A DNA stretch of 64,000 bases, taken from contig NZ_CP058214.1 in NCBI RefSeq assembly GCF_015482775.1, forward strand, positions 124,001-188,000, in the 5' to 3' direction. Every line of letters starts with the position of its first letter. The stretch's first letter is position 1. The stretch comes from Kaustia mangrovi. Lineage in GTDB: Bacteria > Pseudomonadota > Alphaproteobacteria > Rhizobiales > Im1. The notes under the pieces are model-generated. The model saw nothing but the letters and a program-made list of their open reading frames with translations, ran no database searches and had not been told where the DNA came from. A program made the translations under genes and the position numbers. This document shows positions 50,675 to 59,356 of the stretch, in pieces.

Positions 50675-51793
50675 ATGCGGACATTGATCATTGCGGTGAT
50701 TCTTGCGGCAGTCGCCGGTCTGGGCGTGGCCCTGCTCGACAGCGGAACCGGGCCCGGTCCGGGGCTGTCCGACCCGGCGGCGGCCAAGGCCAACGGGGCT
50801 GCCGGCCGGCGCGCCGTCTCCGTGCGCGTGCTGGCCGCGGGCACGGAGACTTTCCGCGAGGCGGTCGAGGCCGTCGGCTCGGCGCGGGCGCGCCAGTCGG
50901 TGGAGATCGTGCCGCTGGCCGCCGGGCGGGTGGAGGAGATTCTCTTCGAGGCCGGCGACCATGTGGAGGCCGGGCAGGTTCTGGTCCGTCTCGACGACCG
51001 CCAGCAGCGCGCATCGCTGGCAGAGGCGAGGGCGTCGCTCACCGAAGCGAAGAGCGCCTATGAGCGCACGAAAAGCCTGATCGAGAAGAAGGTCGCGACC
51101 CAGTCCGCGCTCGACCAGGCTGAGGCGACGCTCGCGCGCTCCGAGGCCGCGCTGGAGCGCGCGCAGAGCAATCTGGAGGACCGGTCCGTGCGCGCGCCCT
51201 TCGCCGGCGTGGTCGGCCTGCGCCAGATCGAGGTCGGGTCGTGGATCGACACCGACCGGACCATCGCCACCCTGGACGACCTCGACACGATCGAGGTCGA
51301 GTTCGCGGTGCCGGAAATCTTCCTGCCGCGCGTCGCAGCCGGTCAGGAGGTCGTCGCGCGCTCGTCCGCCTTTCCCGGCCGCAGCTTTATCGGCGAGATC
51401 ACGGCCATAGACAGCCGGGTGAGCCCTGAATCGCGCGCCTTCACCGTGCGCGCCTCAATTCCCAACGAGCACCATGTGCTGAGGGCCGGCATGTTCCTCG
51501 GCATCGATCTCGTTCTCGGCGAGCGCCACTCCGTCGCGGTGCCGGAAGAGACGCTGCTGACGTCGGGAAGCGAGACCTTCCTCTACCTCCTGGAGGGGGC
51601 GGAGGCGGAGAAGCGCACCGTCACCCTCGGCCAGCGGCGCGACGGCATGGTGGAGGTCGTCGACGGGCTCGCCCCCGGTGCGACCGTCATCTCGAGCGGC
51701 CTCCAGACGCTGACCAACGGGGCGCCGGTGCGGGTCCTCGAAGGCGGCGGCGAAGATATGCCGACCGCGTCCTCCGGGGGAGGGGCGGGCTGA
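50675..51793 (+). CDS. RND efflux periplasmic adaptor subunit
   Basis: The 372-residue protein is anchored by an N-terminal hydrophobic segment (LIIAVILAAVAGLGVALL). It then has the split lipoyl motif (VEEILFEAGDHVEAGQVLVR and VRAPFAGVVGLRQIEVGSWI), a coiled-coil hairpin between them (about 100-165), a beta-barrel (VEFAVPEIFLPRVAAGQEVV) and a membrane-proximal domain (RRDGMVEVVDGLAPGATVIS). It bridges the RND pump and an outer-membrane channel. It lies 19 bases after the kinase gene, and its stop overlaps the pump start by one base (TGATG). No outer-membrane factor gene is present. Confidence 0.92.
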   Translation: MRTLIIAVILAAVAGLGVALLDSGTGPGPGLSDPAAAKANGAAGRRAVSVRVLAAGTETFREAVEAVGSARARQSVEIVPLAAGRVEEILFEAGDHVEAGQVLVRLDDRQQRASLAEARASLTEAKSAYERTKSLIEKKVATQSALDQAEATLARSEAALERAQSNLEDRSVRAPFAGVVGLRQIEVGSWIDTDRTIATLDDLDTIEVEFAVPEIFLPRVAAGQEVVARSSAFPGRSFIGEITAIDSRVSPESRAFTVRASIPNEHHVLRAGMFLGIDLVLGERHSVAVPEETLLTSGSETFLYLLEGAEAEKRTVTLGQRRDGMVEVVDGLAPGATVISSGLQTLTNGAPVRVLEGGGEDMPTASSGGGAG

Positions 51794-54700
51794 TGACCCT
51801 TTCGGAGCTGTGCATCCGCCGCCCGGTTTTCTCCATCGTCCTGAGCCTGCTCATCATCGTGTTCGGGGCGGCCGCGCTGTCGAACCTGCCGGTGCGCGAG
51901 CTGCCCGACGTCGATTCGCCCGTCGTCACGGTGCGCACCGACTATGTGGGCGCGGCGCCGGAGGTGATGGACACACAGGTGACCGCCATCGTCGAGGGCG
52001 CGGTCGCCGGCATTTCGGGCATTCGCAGCATCACGTCGGAAAGCGAGCGCGGGGCGGCACGCACCGTGATCGAGTTCCAGGCCTCGCGCGATATCGACGA
52101 TGCCGCGAACGACGTGCGCGCCGCCGTCGCCCGTGTCGTGGGCCAGCTTCCAGAGGAGGCGGAGGATCCGCGTGTCACCAAGAACGACAGCGACGCCTGG
52201 CCGGTCATGCGCGTGACCATGACGTCGGACCGGATGGCGCCGCCGGAGCTCACCGACTATGCGGACCGCTTCGTGGTCGACCGGCTGGCCGCCGTCGACG
52301 GCGTGGCCGACGTCAACATCTATGGCGAGCGCACCTATGCCGTCAGGGTATGGCTCGACCGGCGGGCCATGGCGGGCCGCGGGGTCGCGGTGAGCGAGGT
52401 GGCCGACGCACTCGACGCCAACAATGTGGAGCTCCCGGCCGGCGAGATCGAGACCCGGACGCGCCGCTTTCAGGTGCGCACCAATACGCGCCTGTCGACG
52501 CCGGAGGCCTTCTCGCGCATCGTCGTGAAGACCGTGGACGGCTACCCGATCCGTATCGGAGACATCGCCCGCGTCGAGCTCGGCGTGGAGAACGACGATA
52601 CCATCGTGCGGGGCGACGGGCAGGGCGCCATCGTGCTCGGCGTGCTGCGGCAGTCGCAGGCCAACACCATCGACATCTCCGACACCATACGCGCCGAGAT
52701 CGACGCGATTCGACCCACCTTGCCGGACGGCATGACCATCTCGGTGGGCAGCGACGACGCCATATTCATCCGCAGCTCGATCGCGGAGGTGCTGAAGACG
52801 CTGGCCATCGCCATCGTGCTCGTGGTCGCGGTGATCTATGCGTTCCTCGCCTCCGCGCGCTCCACGCTCGTGCCGGCGATCACCATTCCCATCGCCCTGA
52901 TCGGAGCGTGCGCGGGGATCGCGCTCTTCGGCTACTCGATCAATATCCTCACCCTGTTCGCGCTGGTGCTCGCCATCGGCATCGTGGTCGACGACGCCAT
53001 CGTGGTGCTCGAGAACATCCAGCGCCGCATCGAGCTCGGCGAGAGCCCGCTCGTCGCCAGCGTTCGCGGATCCAAGCAGGTGACCTTCGCCGTCATCGCG
53101 ACGTCGCTCACGCTGATCGCCGTCTTCACGCCGATCTCCTTCCTCGGCGGCACGGTGGGGCGGCTGTTCTCCGAATTCGGCATCGTGCTCGCTGTCGCCG
53201 TCATCGTGTCCACCTTCGTCGCCCTCTCGCTGTGCCCGGTCCTGTGCGCGAACATCCTGCCGCCGGCGCGCGAGCGCGGACGGCTTGAGGCCGCGGTCGA
53301 CCGGGCGATCAAGGCGTTGAACAACGGTTACAGGGCGGCGCTCCGCGTGGCGCTCGCCCGCCCGGCGACCGTGGTGGCCGTCGCGCTCTCCGTCGCCGCC
53401 GTCGCGGGCGTCCTCTATGAGAGGCTGCCGAAGGAGCTGACCCCGCGCGAGGATCGCGGCGTGTTCTTCATCGCCGTTACCGGCCCGCAAGGGGCGAGCA
53501 AGACCTATACGGACGCCGCCACCCGCAAGGTGGAGGACACGCTGCAGCCGCTGGTCGATGCGGGCGAGGTGACCTCCACCATCTCCATCGTCGGGCGCGG
53601 GAACGAGCCGCGCACCGCGACCGTCGTCGTGCGCCTCGCGCCGTGGGAGGATCGCGACCGGGACCAGCAGGAGATCACGCGCGGACTGATCTCGCAGCTC
53701 GGGCAGATCACCGATGTGCGCGCCTTCCCGATTTCGCCGGCGGGGCTCGGCCTGCGCGGCAACCGCAATCCGCTGCGCGTCGTGGTGGGTGGTCCGGATT
53801 TCGAGAGCGTGAAGCTCTGGAGCGAGGCGCTTCTCGAACGTGCCCGCGCCAATCCAGGCCTTGAGAATGTCGAGATCGACTATGAGGAGACCCAGCCCGA
53901 ATTCCGCCTCGATATCGACCGGGACCGCGCGCGCGACCTCGGCATCGAGATCGGCACCATCGCCCAGACGCTGCAGGGCATGTTCGCCTCGCGCGAGGTG
54001 ACGACCTATATCGACCGCGGCCGGGAATATCCCGTCATCATCCAGGCGGCGGAGGAGGGGCGGGAGACGCCCGCCGACCTGATGGGCGTCTTCGTGCCGA
54101 CGGGAAGCGGCGAGCTCGTGCCCCTGTCGGGTTTCGTGAGCGTCAGCGAGACGGCCTCCTCGCCGAGCCTCGGGCGCTATGACCGGCTGCCCTCGATCAC
54201 GCTGTCGGCCTCGCTTGCCGACGGCTACGACCTCGGCTCGGCCATCGCCGAAATCCGGCAGGCGGCGGACGATCTGTTGCCGCCCTCCGCGCGGCTCAGC
54301 TTCTCCGGCCAGTCGAAGGAATATCTGGAGACGTCGTCGGGCGCGAATCTGACCTTCATGCTGGCGATCCTGATCATCTTCCTGGTGCTTGCCGCCCAGT
54401 TCGAGAGCTTCATCCACCCGGTGGTGATCCTGTTGTCGGTGCCGCTCGCGGTTACCGGCGCGCTCGCATCGATCTGGCTCACCGGCGGCGCGCTCAGCGT
54501 CTACAGCCAGGTCGGACTGGTGCTGCTCGTCGGGCTCATGGCGAAGAACGGCATCCTGATCGTGGAGTTCGCCAACCAGCTTCGCGACGAGGGGTACGCG
54601 CTCCACGAGGCCATTCTGGAGGCCTCCGTCGTGCGCCTGCGCCCCATCCTGATGACGGTGCTGTCGACGCTGCTCGGCGCCGTGCCGCTGGCTCTGGCAA

Positions 54701-54900
54701 CGGGCGCGGGCGCGGAGAGCCGCCAGGCCATCGGCATCGTCATCATCGGCGGCTTCGGGATGGCGTCGTTCCTGACGCTGTTTCTCACGCCGGTGCTCTA
54801 CGAGCTTCTCGCGCGCTACACCAGGCCCCGTAGCGCCATCGAGAAGCGCCTGTCGACCGAGCTCGACGGCACCGCGGCGCGCCGGGAAGGGGAGGCATGA
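51793..54900 (+). CDS. RND multidrug/solute efflux permease
   Basis: The 1035-residue inner-membrane transporter has the usual twelve helices and two large periplasmic loops. It starts LSELCIRRPVFSIVLSLLII; motif D/TM4 contains ALVLAIGIVVDDAIVVLENI with the proton-relay Asp pair, and the second half has VGLVLLVGLMAKNGILIVEF. It is of the HAE1 type (AcrB/MexF-like) and about average length. It is encoded last in the regulator-kinase-adaptor-pump operon. The substrate cannot be read from sequence. A palindromic element follows the stop. Confidence 0.93.
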   Translation: MTLSELCIRRPVFSIVLSLLIIVFGAAALSNLPVRELPDVDSPVVTVRTDYVGAAPEVMDTQVTAIVEGAVAGISGIRSITSESERGAARTVIEFQASRDIDDAANDVRAAVARVVGQLPEEAEDPRVTKNDSDAWPVMRVTMTSDRMAPPELTDYADRFVVDRLAAVDGVADVNIYGERTYAVRVWLDRRAMAGRGVAVSEVADALDANNVELPAGEIETRTRRFQVRTNTRLSTPEAFSRIVVKTVDGYPIRIGDIARVELGVENDDTIVRGDGQGAIVLGVLRQSQANTIDISDTIRAEIDAIRPTLPDGMTISVGSDDAIFIRSSIAEVLKTLAIAIVLVVAVIYAFLASARSTLVPAITIPIALIGACAGIALFGYSINILTLFALVLAIGIVVDDAIVVLENIQRRIELGESPLVASVRGSKQVTFAVIATSLTLIAVFTPISFLGGTVGRLFSEFGIVLAVAVIVSTFVALSLCPVLCANILPPARERGRLEAAVDRAIKALNNGYRAALRVALARPATVVAVALSVAAVAGVLYERLPKELTPREDRGVFFIAVTGPQGASKTYTDAATRKVEDTLQPLVDAGEVTSTISIVGRGNEPRTATVVVRLAPWEDRDRDQQEITRGLISQLGQITDVRAFPISPAGLGLRGNRNPLRVVVGGPDFESVKLWSEALLERARANPGLENVEIDYEETQPEFRLDIDRDRARDLGIEIGTIAQTLQGMFASREVTTYIDRGREYPVIIQAAEEGRETPADLMGVFVPTGSGELVPLSGFVSVSETASSPSLGRYDRLPSITLSASLADGYDLGSAIAEIRQAADDLLPPSARLSFSGQSKEYLETSSGANLTFMLAILIIFLVLAAQFESFIHPVVILLSVPLAVTGALASIWLTGGALSVYSQVGLVLLVGLMAKNGILIVEFANQLRDEGYALHEAILEASVVRLRPILMTVLSTLLGAVPLALATGAGAESRQAIGIVIIGGFGMASFLTLFLTPVLYELLARYTRPRSAIEKRLSTELDGTAARREGEA

Positions 54901-54915
54901 TCCATCGCCAGGCCC

Positions 54916-54958
54916 TGTCATGTCGTCATGCCCGGCAATGACGGACAAGGACATGACA
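54916..54958. repeat. Two-tier palindrome after the RND operon
   Basis: TGTCATGTC and GACATGACA (9-bp arms, 54916-54924 and 54950-54958) enclose CGTCAT-GCCCGGCA-ATGACG (54924-54943). The inner motif resembles the GTCATGCCCGG repeats seen elsewhere in alphaproteobacteria. It may serve as a terminator or REP element between convergent genes. Confidence 0.55.
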
Positions 54959-54986
54959 CGGCTGGTGAATTCAAGGCTCCGTCCGG

Positions 54987-55256
54987 TCAGTCGTCATTGG
55001 CGGCGCTGAGATCGTCGGGCGCGATATAGTCCGATGCGGGCTTCATGCGGACGCCGGGCGTGGCGCCGTCGAGGAATTCCACGCCCGCCGCCACGAAAGC
55101 ATCGCGGATGGCGGCGGCGATGCGGTCGCCCGGCCGGGGTTCGCCACGCTCGAAGGCGCGCACGTCATCGGGATTAAGCCCCGCGGCCGTGGCGAGCCGG
55201 TCCTGCGACCAGTCGAGCAGGCCACGCGCGGCCCGGCATTGTGCAGCGACGATCAT
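54987..55256 (-). CDS. Small helix-turn-helix (XRE-like) protein
   Basis: The 89-residue protein is mostly one HTH domain: QCRAARGLLDWSQDRLATAA, then GLNPDDVRAFERGEPRPGDR and IRDAFVAAGVEFLDG. This is the pattern of short alphaproteobacterial XRE proteins with a FxxAGVxF tail. The target is unknown. The start at 55256 (MIVAAQC) was chosen because the domain begins there; an earlier ATG at 55283 adds nine unrelated residues. It lies between the RND operon (convergent) and a small exported protein gene on the same strand. Confidence 0.75.
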   Translation of the reverse strand: MIVAAQCRAARGLLDWSQDRLATAAGLNPDDVRAFERGEPRPGDRIAAAIRDAFVAAGVEFLDGATPGVRMKPASDYIAPDDLSAANDD

Positions 55257-55308
55257 GGGCCAGAGCCTACCACTGACCGCCATCCGGCGACCAGACGGTT
55301 GCGTCGGG

Positions 55309-55614
55309 TTACTGCTTCACCTTGAACCGTTCGACCGCGACCCGTCCGCGCTTGCCGGTCTTCAGCCTGAGATCGACCGACGCCGGCCCCGTCACCTCCT
55401 TGCCGTCGGCGACGATATCGCAGGCGATGAAGGGGGGCGTCGCGACGGTCTCGCAACACAGGCACGACGTGTAGTCCTCGTTGCACAGGCACGTCTCGCC
55501 CTGCGGTCCGATGCGCGACTTGATGGCCTCCGGCGGCTCCTGGGCGAGGGCGGCCGGGGCGGCCAGCATGGCGGTCGCTGCGATCAGGGTGGTCATGAGG
55601 GATGTGGCAGACAT
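55309..55614 (-). CDS. Small Cys-rich exported protein, unknown function
   Basis: The 101-residue protein has a clear signal peptide (LMTTLIAATAMLAAPAALA). The mature part of about 76 residues carries CLCNEDYTSCLCCE, five Cys in 14 residues, one more Cys in FIACDIVADGK, and a basic C-terminal half (DLRLKTGKRGRVAVERFKVK). I recognise no family. The Cys pattern could bind a metal or form disulfides in the periplasm. GGAAGGA lies 6 bases before the ATG at 55614. No partner gene is evident; the HTH gene follows 52 bases on. Confidence 0.65.
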   Translation of the reverse strand: MSATSLMTTLIAATAMLAAPAALAQEPPEAIKSRIGPQGETCLCNEDYTSCLCCETVATPPFIACDIVADGKEVTGPASVDLRLKTGKRGRVAVERFKVKQ

Positions 55615-55788
55615 GGGCTGTCCTTCCTCCACAGATGCCCCACTCCCGTCGAGAGACGGTCCCACATCGCCACAGCCGGCCTGAACGCGCCCTGAATACG
55701 CCGTTCAGTCGCGCCGGCTGCCGCGTGGCGCGGGCCGTCCGTATCCGTCTGTCCGGGGTCTGGAATGATGGTGTCGCTACTGCGGAAG

Positions 55789-55864
55789 TGGTGAGCCCGC
55801 TCGGATTCGAACCGAGGACCTACTGATTAAAAGTCAGTTGCTCTACCGGCTGAGCTACGGGCCC
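55789..55864 (-). tRNA. tRNA-Lys (anticodon UUU)
   Basis: On the minus strand the 76-nt gene folds with acceptor GGGCCCG/CGGGCTC (one G-U pair), D arm GCTCAGCCGGTAGAGC, anticodon loop CTTTTAA (anticodon UUU), T arm CTCGG-TTCGAAT-CCGAG and an encoded CCA. It is complete and isolated. Confidence 0.95.
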
Positions 55865-56199
55865 GCTATTCGGGAAGGCGTTGATCTTCAACCATCTCTC
55901 GGGAAGCCGGTCAAGCGTCAAACGGATTTTCCGACAGCTTCCCCGTCAGCCGTTCATTCTGACAACTCGTCCCCACCCGGCTCTCGGCATTGGACAGCTC
56001 GTTTCGTCCTCGCAGTCCCTTGCATAACGAAACTCGGCTTGGGCATAGTGGACGCGAGCGGCTTCGGTGCAGAGTCTCTATCGTTGTTGCAAGATACAGA
56101 GAGCCATAAGGATTTCGGAATCTCTCGACGTTATGTCCCGCTGAGGCTGTCGCACCGCGGCTTGTCGCGAATATATGAAAAGTTTGGAAGCGGCCCTTC
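55865..56199. other. Gene-free stretch of lower GC upstream of tRNA-Lys
   Basis: This stretch has a visibly lower GC content than neighbouring genes and codon patterns that do not look coding in any frame. An open frame running through it and the tRNA is not credible. No insertion-sequence ends or strong repeats are seen. It begins a 1.3-kb gene-poor zone that ends at the BCCT gene. Confidence 0.5.
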
Positions 56200-56610
56200 A
56201 TGTTCAGTCATGTGACCGTCGGAGTGAGCGACCTCGACCGTGCCACCCGGTTCTATGACGCGCTCCTCATCCCCCTTGGCCTGAAACGTCGCACTGTGAC
56301 CCCAGATGGCGGGCCGCCTTCGATGTGCTGGATTGGGCAAGGGAGGTCCTTGCCGCGCTTCTACGCCTACGTTCCCTTTGATGGCGAACCTGCGAGCACA
56401 GGCAATGGAAGCATGGTTGCATTCCTGGCTCAGTCTGCTGAGGCTGTGTCCGAGGCGTATCTTGCGGGCATGGCAGAAGGTGGCACGGATGAAGGTGAGC
56501 CCGGCCCAAGACCCCGCTATGGCGATGGGTATTTTGGAGCTTATCTGCGCGATCCGGATGGCAACAAAATTCACGTCGTTTACAGAGGCGACGTTGCCGA
56601 CGGCTCCTAG
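56200..56610 (+). CDS. VOC-family (glyoxalase/bleomycin-resistance-like) protein
   Basis: The 136-residue protein has FSHVTVGVSDLDRATRFYDA with the first metal His, LLIPLGLKRRTVTPDGGPPS, then FLAQSAEAVSEAYLAGMAEG, GDGYFGAYLRDPDGNKIHVV and YRGD. These mark a lactoylglutathione lyase-like VOC protein of the type beginning MFSHVTVGVSDL. The substrate is unknown. Base composition is lower in GC than the surrounding chromosome, and the gene stands alone between tRNA-Lys and a decayed region, which hints at acquisition by transfer. Confidence 0.78.
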   Translation: MFSHVTVGVSDLDRATRFYDALLIPLGLKRRTVTPDGGPPSMCWIGQGRSLPRFYAYVPFDGEPASTGNGSMVAFLAQSAEAVSEAYLAGMAEGGTDEGEPGPRPRYGDGYFGAYLRDPDGNKIHVVYRGDVADGS

Positions 56611-57247
56611 GCGATGCCCTCATCGACGTGCAGCCAGATCGGCCTGATTTCGAGTCAAGTTCCGAAAGGAGTTGGCGATGGCCCGTCTTGGTATGAGCGA
56701 TGCGGGACGGTGTGCGATCCAGCCGCACCAAGATCAAGAATTTCAGGGCCATAGCCACACGACACGAGAAGCCCCGCAACACCCGTTCGACGACGGTGAG
56801 CGCGATGTCGCGCGCCTCGGCCTGTGCCATGCCACGTGGCGCCCTCGGAACATGCGGCCGGGTGTATGGTTTCCCGTCGGATTTTCTGTAACATTTTCGT
56901 AAAATCCCCTGGATCTTGGCATTCCGATCTCTGATTCTTCACACTATTCCCGTCAGGGGTGGAGATGGGGAGGCATTGTTGATAGGGTTGTTTCGATTGT
57001 TCGCGGGGAAGACGAGGCGGGGGCAGGAAATGCGATTTGTATACAGGGGCTATAGTCGAGACCCGGGCGGTATGATTGTCGCATTAGTGTCCTATAACTT
57101 GGCGGCTCAGAACGGTGCGCCGCCCGCCACCGCAACGATATCCTTCCAGTCCTGATCGGACATGGGTGCCGGCTTCATCGGCGGGGGCTCGTCGGCCATG
57201 CCACGCCGCCCCGTAATCTCTCTTCCAGACACGAAGGACGCAGCGCT
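56611..57247. other. Gene-poor region with a possible transposase scrap
   Basis: These 637 bases lack a convincing gene. On the plus strand, 56724-56768 encodes KIKNFRAIATRHEKP, which resembles the end of IS5-type transposases (pattern LKxFRxIATRxxK). Nothing else of an element remains and no terminal repeats are visible. The rest has mixed composition (TTTCTGTAACATTTTCG near 56882) and one 30-codon frame at 57107-57199, listed separately. The BCCT promoter must lie in the last 100-200 bases. Confidence 0.35.
57107..57199 (-). CDS. Possible 30-residue protein divergent from the BCCT gene
   Basis: An ATG at 57199 opens 30 codons that read MADEPPPMKPAPMSDQDWKD followed by IVAVAGGAPF and a stop. 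Unlike random frames in this DNA, it is acidic at the start, has a Trp and an apolar tail, and uses GC-ending codons typical of the genome. The ribosome site is poor (GGGGCGGCG upstream). It is divergent from the BCCT transporter gene. I recognise no family, and it may be chance. Confidence 0.3.
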   Translation of the reverse strand: MADEPPPMKPAPMSDQDWKDIVAVAGGAPF

Positions 57248-59215
57248 GTGACGCAGACAAGCGAGCAACCGAAATCGTGGCGCGATTCCCTGGCGCTTAT
57301 CGACCGGCCGACGTTTCTCGGCGCAATAGCCCTGCTCCTCGCGGCCACGCTGCCGCTGGCCTTCTGGCCGGCCGAAGGGGCCATGTGGGTCGGCGTGGCC
57401 CGCGCCTTCATGGTGGACAAGATCGGCGCGGCCTATCTGCTTCTCGGATTGGGCGCCTTCTTCTTCATGGTGTTCATCATCTTCAGCAAGATCGGCCAGA
57501 TCAAGCTGGGCGATCCCGACGAGGCCCCCGAGTTCCCGACCGGGTCCTGGGCGGCCATGCTGTTTTGCGGCGGCATCGGCGCCAGCATCCTCTATTGGGG
57601 CGTGATCGAGTGGGCTTATTACTATGTCGCCCCGCCCTTCGGGCTGGAGCCCGGCAGCCGGCCGGCGATCCAGTGGGCGGCGGCCTACGGAATGTTCCAC
57701 TGGGGCCTGATCGCCTGGTCCATCTATCTGATCCCCGCGCTGCCGATCGCCTATTTCTACTATGTCCGGAAGCGGCCCGCGCTGAAGATCTCCATTGCCG
57801 TGATGCCCGTCATCGGCCAGAGGGCGGCGGAAGGCTGGCCGGGCAAGGTCGTCGACATCCTCTTCATCTTCGGGCTTCTGGGCGGGGCGGCCACGACGCT
57901 CGGCCTCGCCGCGCCGCTCATCACGCGGGGCATGAACATCCTGTTCGGCACGCCGGTGTCGATCGTGACGCAGATCGCCGCCCTGCTGATCTGCACCGTC
58001 ATCTTCGCGCTGTCGTCCTATGCGGGGCTCGGACGCGGCCTGAAGCTGCTCAGTAACATCAATCTCTGGCTCGCGGTCGGCTTCCTCGCCTTCGTGCTCG
58101 TCGTCGGCCCGACGGTGTTCCTTCTGGAGACGGGCCTGTCGTCGCTCGGCCGCATGCTGTCGAACTTCTTCACCATGGCGACCTACACGGAGTCGTTCGG
58201 CGGCTGGGGCGGCTTCGGCGACAGCCATTTCCCGCAGGACTGGACGATCTTCTACTGGGCCTGGTGGCTGGTCTTCGCGCCCAGCATGGGGCTGTTCATC
58301 GCGCGGATCTCGCGCGGCCGCACGATCGGCCAGATGGTGGCGGGATCGATCTTCTTCGGCTCCGTCGGCTGCTTCCTCTTCTTCATCATCCTCGGCAATT
58401 ACGGGCTCTGGCTCCAGATCAACGACGTGCTCGACGTCGTCTCGCTGCTCGATGCGGACGGCCCCTTCGTGGCGATCTTCGCGGTCCTCGACACCCTGCC
58501 GCTGACCTGGCTGGTCGTCTTCGCCTTCACGGTGCTCGCCATCCTGTTCACGGCCACGAGCTTCGACTCGATCTCCTATATTCTCGCCTCGGTGGTGCAG
58601 AACGACGTGTCGGAGGAGCCCATGGCCTGGAACCGCCTGTTCTGGGCACTGGCCCTGACGTTCCTGCCGGCCGTTCTACTCATTGTCGGAGGGCTCAACA
58701 CGCTCCAGACCGCGGCGATCGTCGGCGGCGTACCCCTGCTCGTGATCACCGCGATGCTGTGCGTCTCCACGATCCGCGTCGCGCAGATCGACCTGCGCCA
58801 GCAGCCCGACTACACCGATCCGATCATCAATATCGAGGACATCCCCCGTATCGATCCCTGGTCGCCGGAAGGCGCGGCCCTCAGCCGCTTCGACAAGCGG
58901 CGCGCGGAGGCGAGCGCGGCGGCCACCCGGGAGAAGGAGGCGCTGGACGCGCTCACCACCTACAAGCACATGCTTCGCCGCCGCTATGGCCCGTTCGGGG
59001 CCTATCGGCCGAATGCGCCCCAGGCGAATACGGAGGAGCTGAAGCGGCTCGAGGAGCTCGAGGCGGCCTATACAGAGGCATCGGCGCACAAGGCGAAGGC
59101 GACGCAGGCCGCCCAGGAGGCGCGTTCGGAGTTCGACCGCCTCGTGGCGTCCGGGCCGGTGCATCATCGTCAGGCAACGTCGCAACCGGCCCCGGCGCCA
59201 GGCGCGGGGCAATGA
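57248..59215 (+). CDS. BCCT-family transporter (betaine/choline/carnitine)
   Basis: The 655-residue protein has twelve helices. The BCCT core shows GGIGASILYWGVIEWAYYY and, in helix 8, DWTIFYWAWWLVFAPSMGLF with IARISRGRTIGQM. FTATSFDSISYILASV precedes the last helices. A cytosolic tail of about 130 residues follows helix 12 and is charged and helical (FDKRRAEASAAATREKEALD, then EELKRLEELEAAYTEASAHK), unusually long and coiled-coil-like; such tails sense ionic strength in BetP, but this one is different. The start is GTG at 57248 with AAGGA upstream. It imports a quaternary ammonium compound, by Na+ or H+ symport, for osmoprotection or catabolism. Confidence 0.9.
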   Translation: MTQTSEQPKSWRDSLALIDRPTFLGAIALLLAATLPLAFWPAEGAMWVGVARAFMVDKIGAAYLLLGLGAFFFMVFIIFSKIGQIKLGDPDEAPEFPTGSWAAMLFCGGIGASILYWGVIEWAYYYVAPPFGLEPGSRPAIQWAAAYGMFHWGLIAWSIYLIPALPIAYFYYVRKRPALKISIAVMPVIGQRAAEGWPGKVVDILFIFGLLGGAATTLGLAAPLITRGMNILFGTPVSIVTQIAALLICTVIFALSSYAGLGRGLKLLSNINLWLAVGFLAFVLVVGPTVFLLETGLSSLGRMLSNFFTMATYTESFGGWGGFGDSHFPQDWTIFYWAWWLVFAPSMGLFIARISRGRTIGQMVAGSIFFGSVGCFLFFIILGNYGLWLQINDVLDVVSLLDADGPFVAIFAVLDTLPLTWLVVFAFTVLAILFTATSFDSISYILASVVQNDVSEEPMAWNRLFWALALTFLPAVLLIVGGLNTLQTAAIVGGVPLLVITAMLCVSTIRVAQIDLRQQPDYTDPIINIEDIPRIDPWSPEGAALSRFDKRRAEASAAATREKEALDALTTYKHMLRRRYGPFGAYRPNAPQANTEELKRLEELEAAYTEASAHKAKATQAAQEARSEFDRLVASGPVHHRQATSQPAPAPGAGQ

Positions 59216-59356
59216 CGGCAAGTCTTGTCGGGTGTCGGCAGGCGGCGCCCGCCCGGGCGCTCAGGTGGCGCGGCAGCAGGGTGCACCGGCCGCGCGGCCG
59301 GCAACGGCCCGGCAGGCAGACGCCCGCGGCGACCGGAAAGGCAGGTTCGGACGGGG

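Noticed and set aside
51583-54954. Minus-strand open frame of over 1100 codons opposite the RND permease
   Set aside because: It is antisense to a complete RND transporter; composition is unnatural for a protein.
56267-56830. 187-codon minus-strand frame across the VOC gene
   Set aside because: It is antisense to the VOC gene and without family features.
55865-57247. Integrative element attached at tRNA-Lys
   Set aside because: No integrase, no duplicated tRNA 3' end, and the odd DNA lies on the 5' side of the tRNA. Kept only as a composition anomaly.
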